From an uncultured Actinomycetes bacterium (GTDB taxonomy: Bacteria; Actinomycetota; Thermoleophilia; Solirubrobacterales; Solirubrobacteraceae): a stretch of DNA of 12,728 nt. Numbering within the stretch: the stretch's first letter is position 1; the number at the start of each line of letters is the position of its first letter. Below, in pieces: positions 1 to 6,236 of the stretch. The position numbers and the translations under genes are program-made. The notes under the pieces were generated by a model. The model saw only the letters and a list, made by a program, of their open reading frames with translations, did no database searches and had not been told where the DNA came from. The stretch is taken from positions 1 to 12,728 of the forward strand of contig CALAQT010000574.1 in NCBI GenBank assembly GCA_937888775.1, written 5' to 3'.

Positions 1-82
1 CAGTGAGGCAACTGTCGCCCCCGCGCCCGCCCCCGCGGGGAGCTCGGCGACGAGCACCCCGGAAGCGACAGTTGCCTCACTG
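1..82. repeat. Perfect 18-bp inverted repeat with 46-bp spacer at the window edge
   Basis: Bases 1-18 (CAGTGAGGCAACTGTCGC) are the exact reverse complement of 65-82. Both arms lie inside the propeller reading frame, and each encodes the residues A-T-V-A, so the protein carries a short repeated EATVA motif flanking an Ala/Pro/Ser-rich linker. The pairing could be a real coding-region hairpin. Because the repeat begins at base 1, it could also be a fold-back artefact at the end of an assembled contig. Confidence 0.75.
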
Positions 83-1210
83 TTCGGCACTTCGGGCACG
101 CAACCCCTCGCCAGCCCCTGCATAGCGGTCAACGGCTTCGACGGAGCCTGCTCGGTGGGCATCGCCACGCAGGGGCTCGACTCCCTGGCATTGAGCCCGG
201 ACGGCAAACAGCTCTACGGAGCGGCCCCCGGCAGCAACGCGGTGGACGTCTTCACGCCCGATGCCACGGGCACGCTCACGGAGACCAGCTGCCTGAAGGC
301 AGCCCCGCCGCCGGGGCTCTGCCACGGGAGCAGCCTGATGACGTCGCCCACGCTGCTCGCGATCAGCCCCGACGGTCGAAACGTCTATGGCGCGGACTCC
401 TCGGGTGGGGCGAGCAAGATTGACGTGTTCAAACGTGACTCCTCCAGCGGCGCCCTGTCGGAGGCGGGCTGCGTCGACTTCCAGGCGCCGCCGCCCCCGC
501 CGAAACACCCCGAAAGCAAGGAAGAAGAAGAAGAAGAAGAAAACGAAAGCCACGAACCAGGCCCCGCCGACCCCTGCTCGAGCGTCCCGGGCCTGAGGAG
601 CATCGCCGCGCTCGCGGTCAGCGGCGACGGCTCGTCGGTCTACGCGATCGGCGACGGCTCGGCCGTGATCTTCTCCCGCGATGCATCGACGGGCAAGCTC
701 ACCGAGGTCTCTTGCGCGGACGGCGAAGACAGCCGGTGTACGAGCATGCCGTCGCTGGGCGGCGTCGACGGGGCGGCCGTGAGCCCGGATGGACGCGAGG
801 TGTACGTCACGGCCAAGGACGCTGGGGCGGTGACGGTGTTCGGGGTCGGCGCAGCGGTCACCACCGGCCATGCGTCCGCTTCGACCGCGGGTCTCGCGAG
901 GGTGGGCGTGGCGTGCCCGCGAGGCCTGCGCAGATGGTGCGTCGGGCGCGTGAAGCTGGTTCGCTCGGTTGCTGCGGGGCGCGCGCACGGCAGACGACGA
1001 GCTCGCGTCAGCCGGATCGAAGCCGGCGACTCGGCAGGGTTCGCGGTGAGGCCAGGGGCCCGCACGACGATCTCGGTGCGCCTCTCGCCCCCGTTCGTGC
1101 GGCTCCTGACGGTGCATCGCCGCCTGCGTCTGATCGCGGTCGTGCTCGCGAGGCCCTCCGCCGGCGGCTCCGGCTACGGCCGCCCGATCACGCTGCGGCT
1201 CCACCGGTAG
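2..1210 (+). CDS. Exported YVTN/lactonase-like beta-propeller protein, 5' partial
   Basis: The reading frame is open from the first bases of the window (first complete codon at 2) to TAG at 1208-1210, so the true start lies outside. GTG at 155 is the first internal start-like codon but falls inside continuous coding sequence. Four propeller-blade signatures are visible: LALSPDGKQLYGA, LAISPDGRNVYGA, LAVSGDGSSVYAI and AAVSPDGREVYVT. Each is followed by a VDVF/AVIF-type strand and a GTLTE/GKLTE turn, as in YVTN/lactonase-type seven-bladed propellers. Between blades 2 and 3 there is a low-complexity insert with five prolines followed by a run of glutamates. The C-terminal ~110 residues start at ACPRGLRRWC and end in a beta-rich domain with an RPGARTTISVRLS strand, a type I associate with secreted Thermoleophilia proteins. 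It is probably extracellular or surface-located. No catalytic residues can be assigned, so lactonase activity should not be assumed. It converges on the next gene. Confidence 0.8.
   Translation, partial: SEATVAPAPAPAGSSATSTPEATVASLFGTSGTQPLASPCIAVNGFDGACSVGIATQGLDSLALSPDGKQLYGAAPGSNAVDVFTPDATGTLTETSCLKAAPPPGLCHGSSLMTSPTLLAISPDGRNVYGADSSGGASKIDVFKRDSSSGALSEAGCVDFQAPPPPPKHPESKEEEEEEENESHEPGPADPCSSVPGLRSIAALAVSGDGSSVYAIGDGSAVIFSRDASTGKLTEVSCADGEDSRCTSMPSLGGVDGAAVSPDGREVYVTAKDAGAVTVFGVGAAVTTGHASASTAGLARVGVACPRGLRRWCVGRVKLVRSVAAGRAHGRRRARVSRIEAGDSAGFAVRPGARTTISVRLSPPFVRLLTVHRRLRLIAVVLARPSAGGSGYGRPITLRLHR
521..541 (+). repeat. GAA trinucleotide tract coding a glutamate run
   Basis: Seven consecutive GAA units encode part of a seven-glutamate run, preceded by a proline run (PPPPP) and followed by NESHEP. 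It forms a charged loop between propeller blades 2 and 3. Such a tract could change length by slippage in whole codons, altering the loop without breaking the frame. It is very A-rich compared with the GC-rich surroundings. Confidence 0.8.
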
Positions 1211-1293
1211 CGCCCGTGGGCGCGGGTGCGCCGCTGCGGCCCGGTCCTGACGCGAGCGCCCCGAACCCCGCGGGCGCAGCGCGTGCATCCGGC

Positions 1294-1320
1294 GCTACCT
1301 CGCTGAGAACGCGAGGTAGC
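1294..1320. terminator. Hairpin at convergent gene ends, possible bidirectional terminator
   Basis: GCTACCTCGC (1294-1303) and GCGAGGTAGC (1311-1320) pair perfectly around a 7-nt loop. The hairpin covers the stop codon (1295-1297) and last codons of the minus-strand propeller gene and lies about 85 bp past the stop of the plus-strand one. There is no T-run on either side, so it is not a classical intrinsic terminator. Position and stem strength still fit a role in 3'-end formation or transcript stabilisation for both genes. The remaining 1211-1293 shows nothing else. Confidence 0.4.
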
Positions 1321-3640
1321 GCGCGATGCCGCGCGCGCCCGCCGCGTCGATCACGACAGCGCTCAGACGGTACTCGCCGGCGGGCAGGTGGGCGAGGTCG
1401 AGCGCGACGACGTTCGCGTCGGCGTGCCCGCGGATGCTGAGCGCGACCCGCGTGGGGCGGTAGTGAACGCAGGCGCGCGCGCCGAGCACGCAGCGGTGGC
1501 TGAGGACGGGGCGTTCGACCGTCAACGCCACCGAGCTCGCCGCCGAGAGGACGTAGGCCACGTTCGACAGTCGCCGGTGCCGGGCCAGCCTGGAGGTCGG
1601 GGCGATGAGGCGCAGGCGGGTGAGGCTCGCGGGCGCTTCGGCGCGGGCGATGCCGGTCGTGAGCGCGGACGCGACCTGGATGACGGACGTGCTCGTGCCG
1701 CCGCCCGGAGGCGATGGGGTCGTTTCGGCCGGCACCGGCTGCGCGAGTGAGCCCGAGAGGGCGACGCTCGCTTCGCCCGCCTGCGCGGTGATGCCGAGCG
1801 ACCCGTTGAAGCTGCCTGCCGATGGCGCATCGAGGCTCACCTGCACGCTGATCTGCTGGCCGGGCGCGAGTTCGCTGCCCACTGCCGGAAGCCCGCTCGC
1901 CTGGAACGGCGCCGCGGGCGCGCGCACGGCGCTGACCGTGAGCTTCGTGCCTGTGTTCGTCAGCGTCACAACGCCGCTGAGCGGTTCCCCGAGGGTTCCC
2001 GACCCGAGATCCAGCGCGCTCGCGGAGGGCGTCAGCGCGGGTCCGCTGAAGGCGAGCAGGACGCCTTCCTGGTTGCCGACGTAGATGTGACCGTCGCTCG
2101 CGTCGGGGCGCGAGAACTTCGTGGCGGCGCCGAGGGGCGCGCGCCACAGAGGCTGCAGGGATGCGCCGACGGGCACGGGGGCGTAGGCAACGAGTTCGCC
2201 TTCGCTGCAGGCGTATTGGGTGCAGCGGTTGATCCACACGATCGCGCTGCCGCTCGTGGTCGCGTTCGAGGTCACGATCGGGGCGCCCGAGCCGAACGCG
2301 AACGCTTCCGAGCTCGTCGCGGCGAGCGAGAGCGCGGGTTCGCCAGTGGCTTCGTCGACGCCGTTCTTGAAGAAGCGGAGATGGTCGCTGCCTCCGTTCA
2401 CTCCGGGTATGTAGAGGTAGCCGCCTTCGCCCGGCCACACTGCCGAGCCGTCCCACACGCCGCCGTAGGGCCCGAGCCGCTGGACGACCTGGTCGCTGCC
2501 GCCCGGCCCCTGGCCCATGCCCCCGAGCCGGTCGCGGTTGAGCACATAGACATACCCCTGCTTGCCGACCTGCACGAGCACGTGCGGGACGGCGGCCGTT
2601 CCGAAGTAGGGCGAGGGCAGCGCGATCGGCGCGCCCGAGCCGAGGTCGACATCGCTTTCGTCGAGCTGCTTGCTGTTGAAGGGCGAGAAGAAGTCCGTGG
2701 CCGTCAGCCCGCCGCCGGGCCTTGCGTGGACCCGCACCACCGACTCGCCGAGGCGGCCTTCCGGCGGCGCGGTTCCGGGGCCTTTCGGCGGATCCCCTTC
2801 GCCGGGCGCGCCGCTGTCGTTGCCCGTCGCCAGCAGGATCTGCCCCGGGCCATCGGAGACGAGGCCGCCGCCCGACTGCCAGATGGAGGCGCCGGCGCGC
2901 GCGCTCGCCCACAGCGTGACGAGCTGTGCGCTCGTGGTCACGCCCGCGATCCAGCCCTCGTAGGGAGCTTTGTCGCAGCGGCTGCCGAAGGCCGCGTAGA
3001 CGACGCCGTTCATGAGCAGCAGCGCCGGTCGCTGGAGCTCCTGGGTCGCTTCGAATTCGACGCCGGAAAGGTTCTGCGCATGCCCCGAGATCTGGACGGG
3101 GAAACCGGTGGCCTCGTGCCCGTCGGCCAGGCGCAGCGCGTGCATGTACCAGGCGATCGGTCCCGAGCTTCCGCTGACGTAGCTGTTGGAGACGAAGTAC
3201 GCGACCCCGCCGGCAGCATCGATCACGGGGGTGCCCGTGATGCCGATGTGCGGGCTGAGGTCCGCGCATTCGATCGGCGCTTCACTCGAGTTGACCGGCG
3301 TGCCGAGCTGATCTTCCCAGCGGATGGCGCCCGAGTTGGGGTCCAGGCCGTATGCGCGGTCATCCTCCGTTACGACCAGGAGCGTGCCGTCGGCGGTCAG
3401 CGGCTGCGCGTAGATCTGGCCCTGCAGGGAGGCCTTGAACACCCGTTGGAAGCCGCCGCCGGTGACGGCCGCGGGGGTGAGCGCCGGCTCGTCGGCATAC
3501 CAGCCCGTGCGCAGGTCGTCGGCCGCGCCCGTCACGCCTTCGGCCGCCGCGGTGCCCGCGAGGGCCAGGAGCGCGCCGAGCGCCAGCGCCGGCGCCAGGC
3601 TCCAGCGCGAACGAGGCCGCCACGTCCGGCTCAGCTGCAT
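1295..3640 (-). CDS. Secreted PQQ-like beta-propeller protein with Ig-like and C-terminal accessory domains
   Basis: This 781-residue protein has a clear export signal: basic residues 8-12, hydrophobic core 14-30, and AAA around 31-33 as likely cleavage site. Residues ~60-535 are a PQQ-like/WD-type propeller, with repeated strands such as IYAQPLTADGTLLVVTEDDRA, followed by LDPNSGAIRWE, GYVYVLNRD, GGYLYIPG and GHIYVGNQEGVLLAF. Residues ~536-632 resemble the Ig-like ASH/'choice-of-anchor D' fold (LDLGSGTLGEPLSGVVTLTNTG). A Pro/Thr/Gly linker (~633-660) leads to a C-terminal beta domain (~672-781) ending AGEYRLSAVVIDAAGARG. Two or more Cys pairs are possible, which fits an extracytoplasmic protein. 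Dehydrogenase metal and PQQ ligands were not identified, so a binding or structural role is as likely as an enzymatic one. The start at 3640 is chosen because the signal peptide begins there, although no strong ribosome-binding site directly precedes it. Confidence 0.82.
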   Translation of the reverse strand: MQLSRTWRPRSRWSLAPALALGALLALAGTAAAEGVTGAADDLRTGWYADEPALTPAAVTGGGFQRVFKASLQGQIYAQPLTADGTLLVVTEDDRAYGLDPNSGAIRWEDQLGTPVNSSEAPIECADLSPHIGITGTPVIDAAGGVAYFVSNSYVSGSSGPIAWYMHALRLADGHEATGFPVQISGHAQNLSGVEFEATQELQRPALLLMNGVVYAAFGSRCDKAPYEGWIAGVTTSAQLVTLWASARAGASIWQSGGGLVSDGPGQILLATGNDSGAPGEGDPPKGPGTAPPEGRLGESVVRVHARPGGGLTATDFFSPFNSKQLDESDVDLGSGAPIALPSPYFGTAAVPHVLVQVGKQGYVYVLNRDRLGGMGQGPGGSDQVVQRLGPYGGVWDGSAVWPGEGGYLYIPGVNGGSDHLRFFKNGVDEATGEPALSLAATSSEAFAFGSGAPIVTSNATTSGSAIVWINRCTQYACSEGELVAYAPVPVGASLQPLWRAPLGAATKFSRPDASDGHIYVGNQEGVLLAFSGPALTPSASALDLGSGTLGEPLSGVVTLTNTGTKLTVSAVRAPAAPFQASGLPAVGSELAPGQQISVQVSLDAPSAGSFNGSLGITAQAGEASVALSGSLAQPVPAETTPSPPGGGTSTSVIQVASALTTGIARAEAPASLTRLRLIAPTSRLARHRRLSNVAYVLSAASSVALTVERPVLSHRCVLGARACVHYRPTRVALSIRGHADANVVALDLAHLPAGEYRLSAVVIDAAGARGIARYLAFSAR

Positions 3641-3660
3641 CTGCCAATCCGCCAGTCCAT
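3631..3660 (-). other. Possible 9-codon leader ORF overlapping the start of the PQQ-like gene
   Basis: ATG at 3660 encodes MDWRIGRCS and stops with TGA at 3633-3631, seven bases inside the downstream gene whose ATG is at 3640. It is preceded by a purine-rich stretch (GGAGGACGAGG) at about 4-9 nt, a better ribosome-binding site than anything in front of the main gene. Termination here could deliver ribosomes to the ATG at 3640. The same frame is open upstream to about 3849, so the short peptide may be incidental. This is inference from spacing only. Confidence 0.3.
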
Positions 3661-3840
3661 GGGACCTCGTCCTCCGTGAATGTGTCTGGACATGAGCACG
3701 CCGCCGCTTTCCGTGCGCGGCGCTGGCCCCAATGATGCCGTGCCGGCCGCGGTCTTGCCCGCCGGGGCCTTAGTAGTTCGCCTCACGCGCGTGCGGGCTT
3801 TGGCTGCGCTGGCCGACGCTGGGCGCGCCGATGCGTAGGC

Positions 3841-3975
3841 ATGTCCCACCTACCGGCACCGCTGAAGACATGGAAGCGCGCCAAGCGCGCGCGTAAGCGT
3901 CAAGAGGACTGCGCGAAACGCGCGACCGTCTGCATCGTGCGCGACGGCCGCGGCCGGGTCATCCGCTCGCGGTGA
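3841..3975 (+). CDS. Possible small basic protein, 44 aa
   Basis: The ATG-to-TGA frame begins MSHLPAPLKTWKRAKRARKR and ends VIRSR. About one third of the residues are Lys or Arg, with Cys in DCAKRATVC, and there is no membrane segment. It lies in the 357-bp gap between the PQQ-like gene and pdxH, and is divergent from the former. No convincing ribosome-binding site precedes it, and no family is recognised. It could be a real small nucleic-acid-binding protein or a chance frame in GC-rich DNA. The rest of the gap (3661-3840) shows no recognisable element. Confidence 0.3.
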   Translation: MSHLPAPLKTWKRAKRARKRQEDCAKRATVCIVRDGRGRVIRSR

Positions 3976-3977
3976 CC

Positions 3978-3992
3978 CTGCGCCGCGCGCAG
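3978..3992. terminator. Short GC hairpin between convergent ORF ends
   Basis: CTGCGC and GCGCAG pair around a 3-nt loop directly after the pdxH stop (3998, minus strand) and after the small ORF stop at 3975 (plus strand). The stem is only 6 bp and has no T-run, so a terminator role is weakly supported. Confidence 0.25.
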
Positions 3993-3997
3993 CCGAG

Positions 3998-4612
3998 TCA
4001 GGGCGCCAGGCGCTCGATCAGCCAGCCCGCGCCCGCGCGGACGTAGCGCAGCCGGTCGTGCAGGCGATCGTGGCGCTGCTGCCAGAACTCGAACTCCGCG
4101 GGGGCGAGGCGAAAGCCACCCCAGTCGCCCGGCAGCGGCAGATCCTCGTGCGCGTGGGTGCGCTCGAGCTCCGCCACGCGATCCTCGAGCTCGCGGCGGC
4201 TCGCGATCGTCCGGCTCTGGGGCGAGGCCAGCGCGCTCAGCTGGCTGCCGCGCGGGCGGCTGCGAACGTATGCGGCGGTCTCCTCTGCGCTCACGTGCGC
4301 GACTGGCCCCTCGATCCGGACCTGCCTGCCCAGCGGGTCCCAGTGGAACAGCAGCGCCGCATGCGGGTTGGCCGCCAGCTCTCGGCCCTTGCGGCTTGCG
4401 TAGTTGGAGAAGAACACGAAGCCGCGCTCGTCGAAGCCCTTGAGCAGCACCATGCGCAGCGACGGGGCGCCGTCGGCCGAGGCGGTGGCGAGGGCCATGG
4501 CCTCCGGTTCGCGCACGCGAGCCGCTCGCGCCTCCGCGAACCAGGCCGCGAACTGCCGCAGCGGGTCCTCGTCGGCGTCCTCCTCGCGCAGGGGCATCCC
4601 GTGGTCGGCCAT
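3998..4612 (-). CDS. pdxH: Pyridoxamine/pyridoxine 5'-phosphate oxidase
   Basis: This cytoplasmic FMN enzyme oxidises pyridoxine 5'-phosphate or pyridoxamine 5'-phosphate with O2 to give pyridoxal 5'-phosphate, the last step of PLP synthesis and salvage. The 204-residue protein matches the usual ~200-220 length. FMN/substrate motifs appear in the family order: RMVLLKGFDERGFVFFSNY (53-71), SRKG (73-76), WDPLGRQVRIEG (91-102), RPRGSQLSALASPQS (119-133), DWGGFRLAP (163-171), EFWQQRHDRLHDR (175-187) and the conserved C-terminus WLIERLAP (197-204). The start at 4612 has no Shine-Dalgarno, but a CACAAT hexamer at 4624-4619 would place a transcription start close to the A of the ATG, so the mRNA may be leaderless. 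An internal Met at residue 6 is an alternative start. It stands alone, with no other vitamin B6 gene nearby. Confidence 0.96.
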   Translation of the reverse strand: MADHGMPLREEDADEDPLRQFAAWFAEARAARVREPEAMALATASADGAPSLRMVLLKGFDERGFVFFSNYASRKGRELAANPHAALLFHWDPLGRQVRIEGPVAHVSAEETAAYVRSRPRGSQLSALASPQSRTIASRRELEDRVAELERTHAHEDLPLPGDWGGFRLAPAEFEFWQQRHDRLHDRLRYVRAGAGWLIERLAP

Positions 4613-4896
4613 CGCACCATTGTGCCCGGCCGGGCGTGGGGTGCGCTCGCTGCTCGCGTGCGCCGGGAGCGCACGAATCGCTGCGCGGGCGGCGCTAGTG
4701 CAGTGTTCCTAAAGTGGCTTGCTTTTCCAGGCTAGCTTTGCTGCCAGGATGTCGCTGCAGGTAGAAGTAGCGGCACGAAGCCGCGCTCTCGCAACTCGTC
4801 CGGGGCAGGCGTGTGATGGCCACCATCGGAGACGACTGCTTGCTCGGGAAGCCGGGCGTGTCGTCGTGCTCGCGCGGTCCGCTCTCGATGTTGTTT

Positions 4897-4918
4897 CCGC
4901 TGACCGCGCGGTCAGCGG
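4897..4918. promoter_or_regulatory. 22-bp perfect palindrome, possible operator or hairpin
   Basis: CCGCTGACCGC is followed immediately by its reverse complement, with no spacer. It lies in the 381-bp stretch between pdxH and the transposase remnant (4613-4993), which otherwise shows only the candidate IS end and no convincing gene. A gapless dyad of this kind suits a TetR-type dimeric repressor operator, but no regulator gene or promoter is recognised next to it. It may be a leftover of a lost gene. Confidence 0.4.
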
Positions 4919-4993
4919 TCTCGCTCGTCGACGACCGCCCGCGGCTCTACGCCACTAGTCTTCGACGGAGAGCCGGGAACCGCGCAAACGGCA

Positions 4994-5746
4994 TCATCCG
5001 CTGGCGGCCCGCAAGACGATGGCCGTGCAGCAGCGCTCAATGCTCGACCGGAGCCTGTGCGCGAGGGAGATGTAGGCGGGCCCATTGTCCGTCATCACGC
5101 GCTGCACTTGCACGCCGTGGGAGCGGTAGAAGGATGTAGCTCGCCTTAGGAAAGCGACAGCGGTGATCGCTTTCTCGTCGGGGAGAACCTCGACGTAGGC
5201 CAGGCGTGTGGCGTCATCGACGCAGACGTGCACGAACTTCCAGCCCGCTCCGCGTGAGCGCTGACCTGGACCACGGTTGCCGCTCACACGGTGCCCAGCG
5301 CCGCCACGGATGCGTCCGAGCTTCTTGACGTCGATATGGATCAGCTCCCCTGGGGTGCGGCGTTCGTAGCGGTTAGCTGGCTCTGGTGGCTCCAGCCGGC
5401 TGAGCTTGCCCAGCCCGATGCTGGTCAAGATCCCCGAGACCGTCGAGCGGGGCATCGAGAGCGCCATCGCGATCTGCACGCCGGTCAAGCGAACGCGGCG
5501 CAGCGCAGCGATCGCCGCCACGCGATCTTCAGGCGTGCGAGTGGGCTGACGCACGGGCTCTGAGGAACGGTCAGCCAGTCCAGCCGGCCCCTCCTGGCGA
5601 TAGCGCCGCACCCACTTGGCAGCCGTGCGGTCACTGACTCCGGCGGCCTCGGCCGCCTGCGCCAGTGACCAACCCTGCATCAGTATTCGATCAACCAGCA
5701 GCTCGCGCCCCTTCACGCTGAGGCGAGCGTTAGCGTGCAGCTTCAT
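4994..5746 (-). pseudogene. IS481-family transposase lacking its C-terminus
   Basis: This 250-residue product begins MKLHANARLS, preceded by AAGGAGA at good spacing, which is why the start is placed at 5746 rather than at the upstream ATG at 5812. A helix-turn-helix region lies at ~27-48 (WSLAQAAEAAGVSDRTAAKW). The DDE core starts at IHID (D139), continues with FVHVCVDDATRLAYVEV and reaches VMTDNGPAY (D220). Family members are usually ~310-340 residues and continue to a catalytic Glu in a NGKxERF-type motif and an RPHSALG-type tail. Here the sequence diverges after ISLAHRL and stops 18 residues later. A lone SSIER could be a remnant of the Glu motif brought close by deletion. The protein is therefore expected to be inactive. 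Confidence 0.85.
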
Positions 5747-5830
5747 CCGGTGTTCTCCTTGGGACTGGGTGGCTTGGACACCCCCAGCCTCCAAGGAGGC
5801 CCGGATGAACAACGTCCTCAGGAACTACAG

Positions 5831-5965
5831 CTAGAGGTCGTCCCGCCGCGCCTGGTCCCCTACCGCGGCGTGTCGCTTCAGGAGATGGATCTCGACCCGT
5901 TGCTGGCGCGGCGACCGGCCGTCGCGCTGGTCGACGAGTTGGCCCATAGAGACGTGCCCGGTTGA
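5831..5965 (+). pseudogene. kdpD: Fragment of a second kdpD gene (N-terminal domain)
   Basis: From 5831 the plus strand reads LEVVPPRLVPYRG, then VSLQEMDLDPLLARRPAVAL, then VDELAHRDVPG and TGA at 5963. This is the middle of the KdpD N-terminal domain, ending at the Walker-B-like DELAH segment. It aligns with LPIVPRRHVRYRETVLEEMD, LPAILRRAPALCL and IDELAHTNAPG of the intact kdpD in this window but differs at many positions, so it comes from a different kdpD and not a recent duplicate. It lacks the Walker A part and everything after DELAH. It begins exactly at the candidate IS right end and lies on the opposite strand to the kdp operon. From 5966 to 6236 no gene, RNA or clear repeat is recognised. 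Confidence 0.72.
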
Positions 5966-6236
5966 TGCGCGTGAGTGCTCGTCCTCGTCTCCAGAGCGAG
6001 CGTGCCGAGGCTCCAGGCGGGCGTCACGCCATCTGCCGTGGAGGAAGATCCGCAGACCGCAGCCCAGCCCATACGCACCCTGCGTCGCATGAACAGGACC
6101 CACGCCGTTTCCGGTCGAGCCTTCCGCGGGTCAGGTGCACCCTGAGCCGGAGCGCGAGCGGAGCGCCCGCGGTGGATCGGCGGGGATGGTGCAGCGAAAT
6201 AGCGTCAAACGCGGCCATCGTCCTCGCAAGTTCGGA

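Larger units (their letters stand above)
4694..5834. mobile_element. IS481-family insertion sequence, probably defective (candidate ends and 5-bp target duplication)
   Basis: The right end is well defined. Reading inward from 5829 on the minus strand it begins TGTAGTTCCTGAGGAC, directly upstream of the transposase leader. A possible left end begins at 4699 with TGCAGTGTTCCTAAAG. It matches the right end imperfectly (a 2-base gap and several mismatches). Both putative ends are flanked outside by the same five bases, GCTAG (4694-4698 and 5830-5834). This would give an element of 1131 bp, normal for IS481. Against it, the part between 4699 and about 5050 does not encode the expected transposase C-terminus, so the left part is rearranged or the left end is a coincidence. 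Confidence 0.5.

Noticed and set aside
77..1288. 403-codon minus-strand open frame opposite the first propeller gene
   Set aside because: Arg/Ala-rich shadow. It even includes a phenylalanine run that is merely the complement of the GAA tract.
1188..3269. Long open frame on the minus strand (about 690 codons) overlapping the PQQ-like gene
   Set aside because: It is Arg/Pro/Ala-rich with no recognisable domain. It is a GC-rich frame shadow of the gene at 1295-3640, which has a signal peptide and clear propeller repeats.
1295..3640. Annotation as a PQQ-dependent alcohol or glucose dehydrogenase
   Set aside because: Only the propeller-type repeats are visible. The catalytic Asp, Ca-binding residues and the vicinal-Cys signature were not found.
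2087..3679. 530-codon plus-strand open frame opposite the PQQ-like gene
   Set aside because: Composition is typical of an antisense shadow in high-GC DNA, with no motifs. The minus-strand gene explains the region.
4613..4700. tRNA or other structured RNA gene near pdxH
   Set aside because: No cloverleaf-compatible arms or GTTC-type T-loop in the right spacing. The stretch is simply GC-rich.
4813..5139. Plus-strand frame with SMLFPLTARSAVSLVDDRP, faintly like the end of a GAF domain
   Set aside because: The resemblance covers too few residues, the frame runs antisense into the transposase, and no start signal is seen. It may be debris but cannot be supported.
5966..6236. Possible c-di-AMP (ydaO-type) or other riboswitch near the kdp genes
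   Set aside because: The stretch lies downstream of the operon, not upstream, and no conserved riboswitch core was found by eye.
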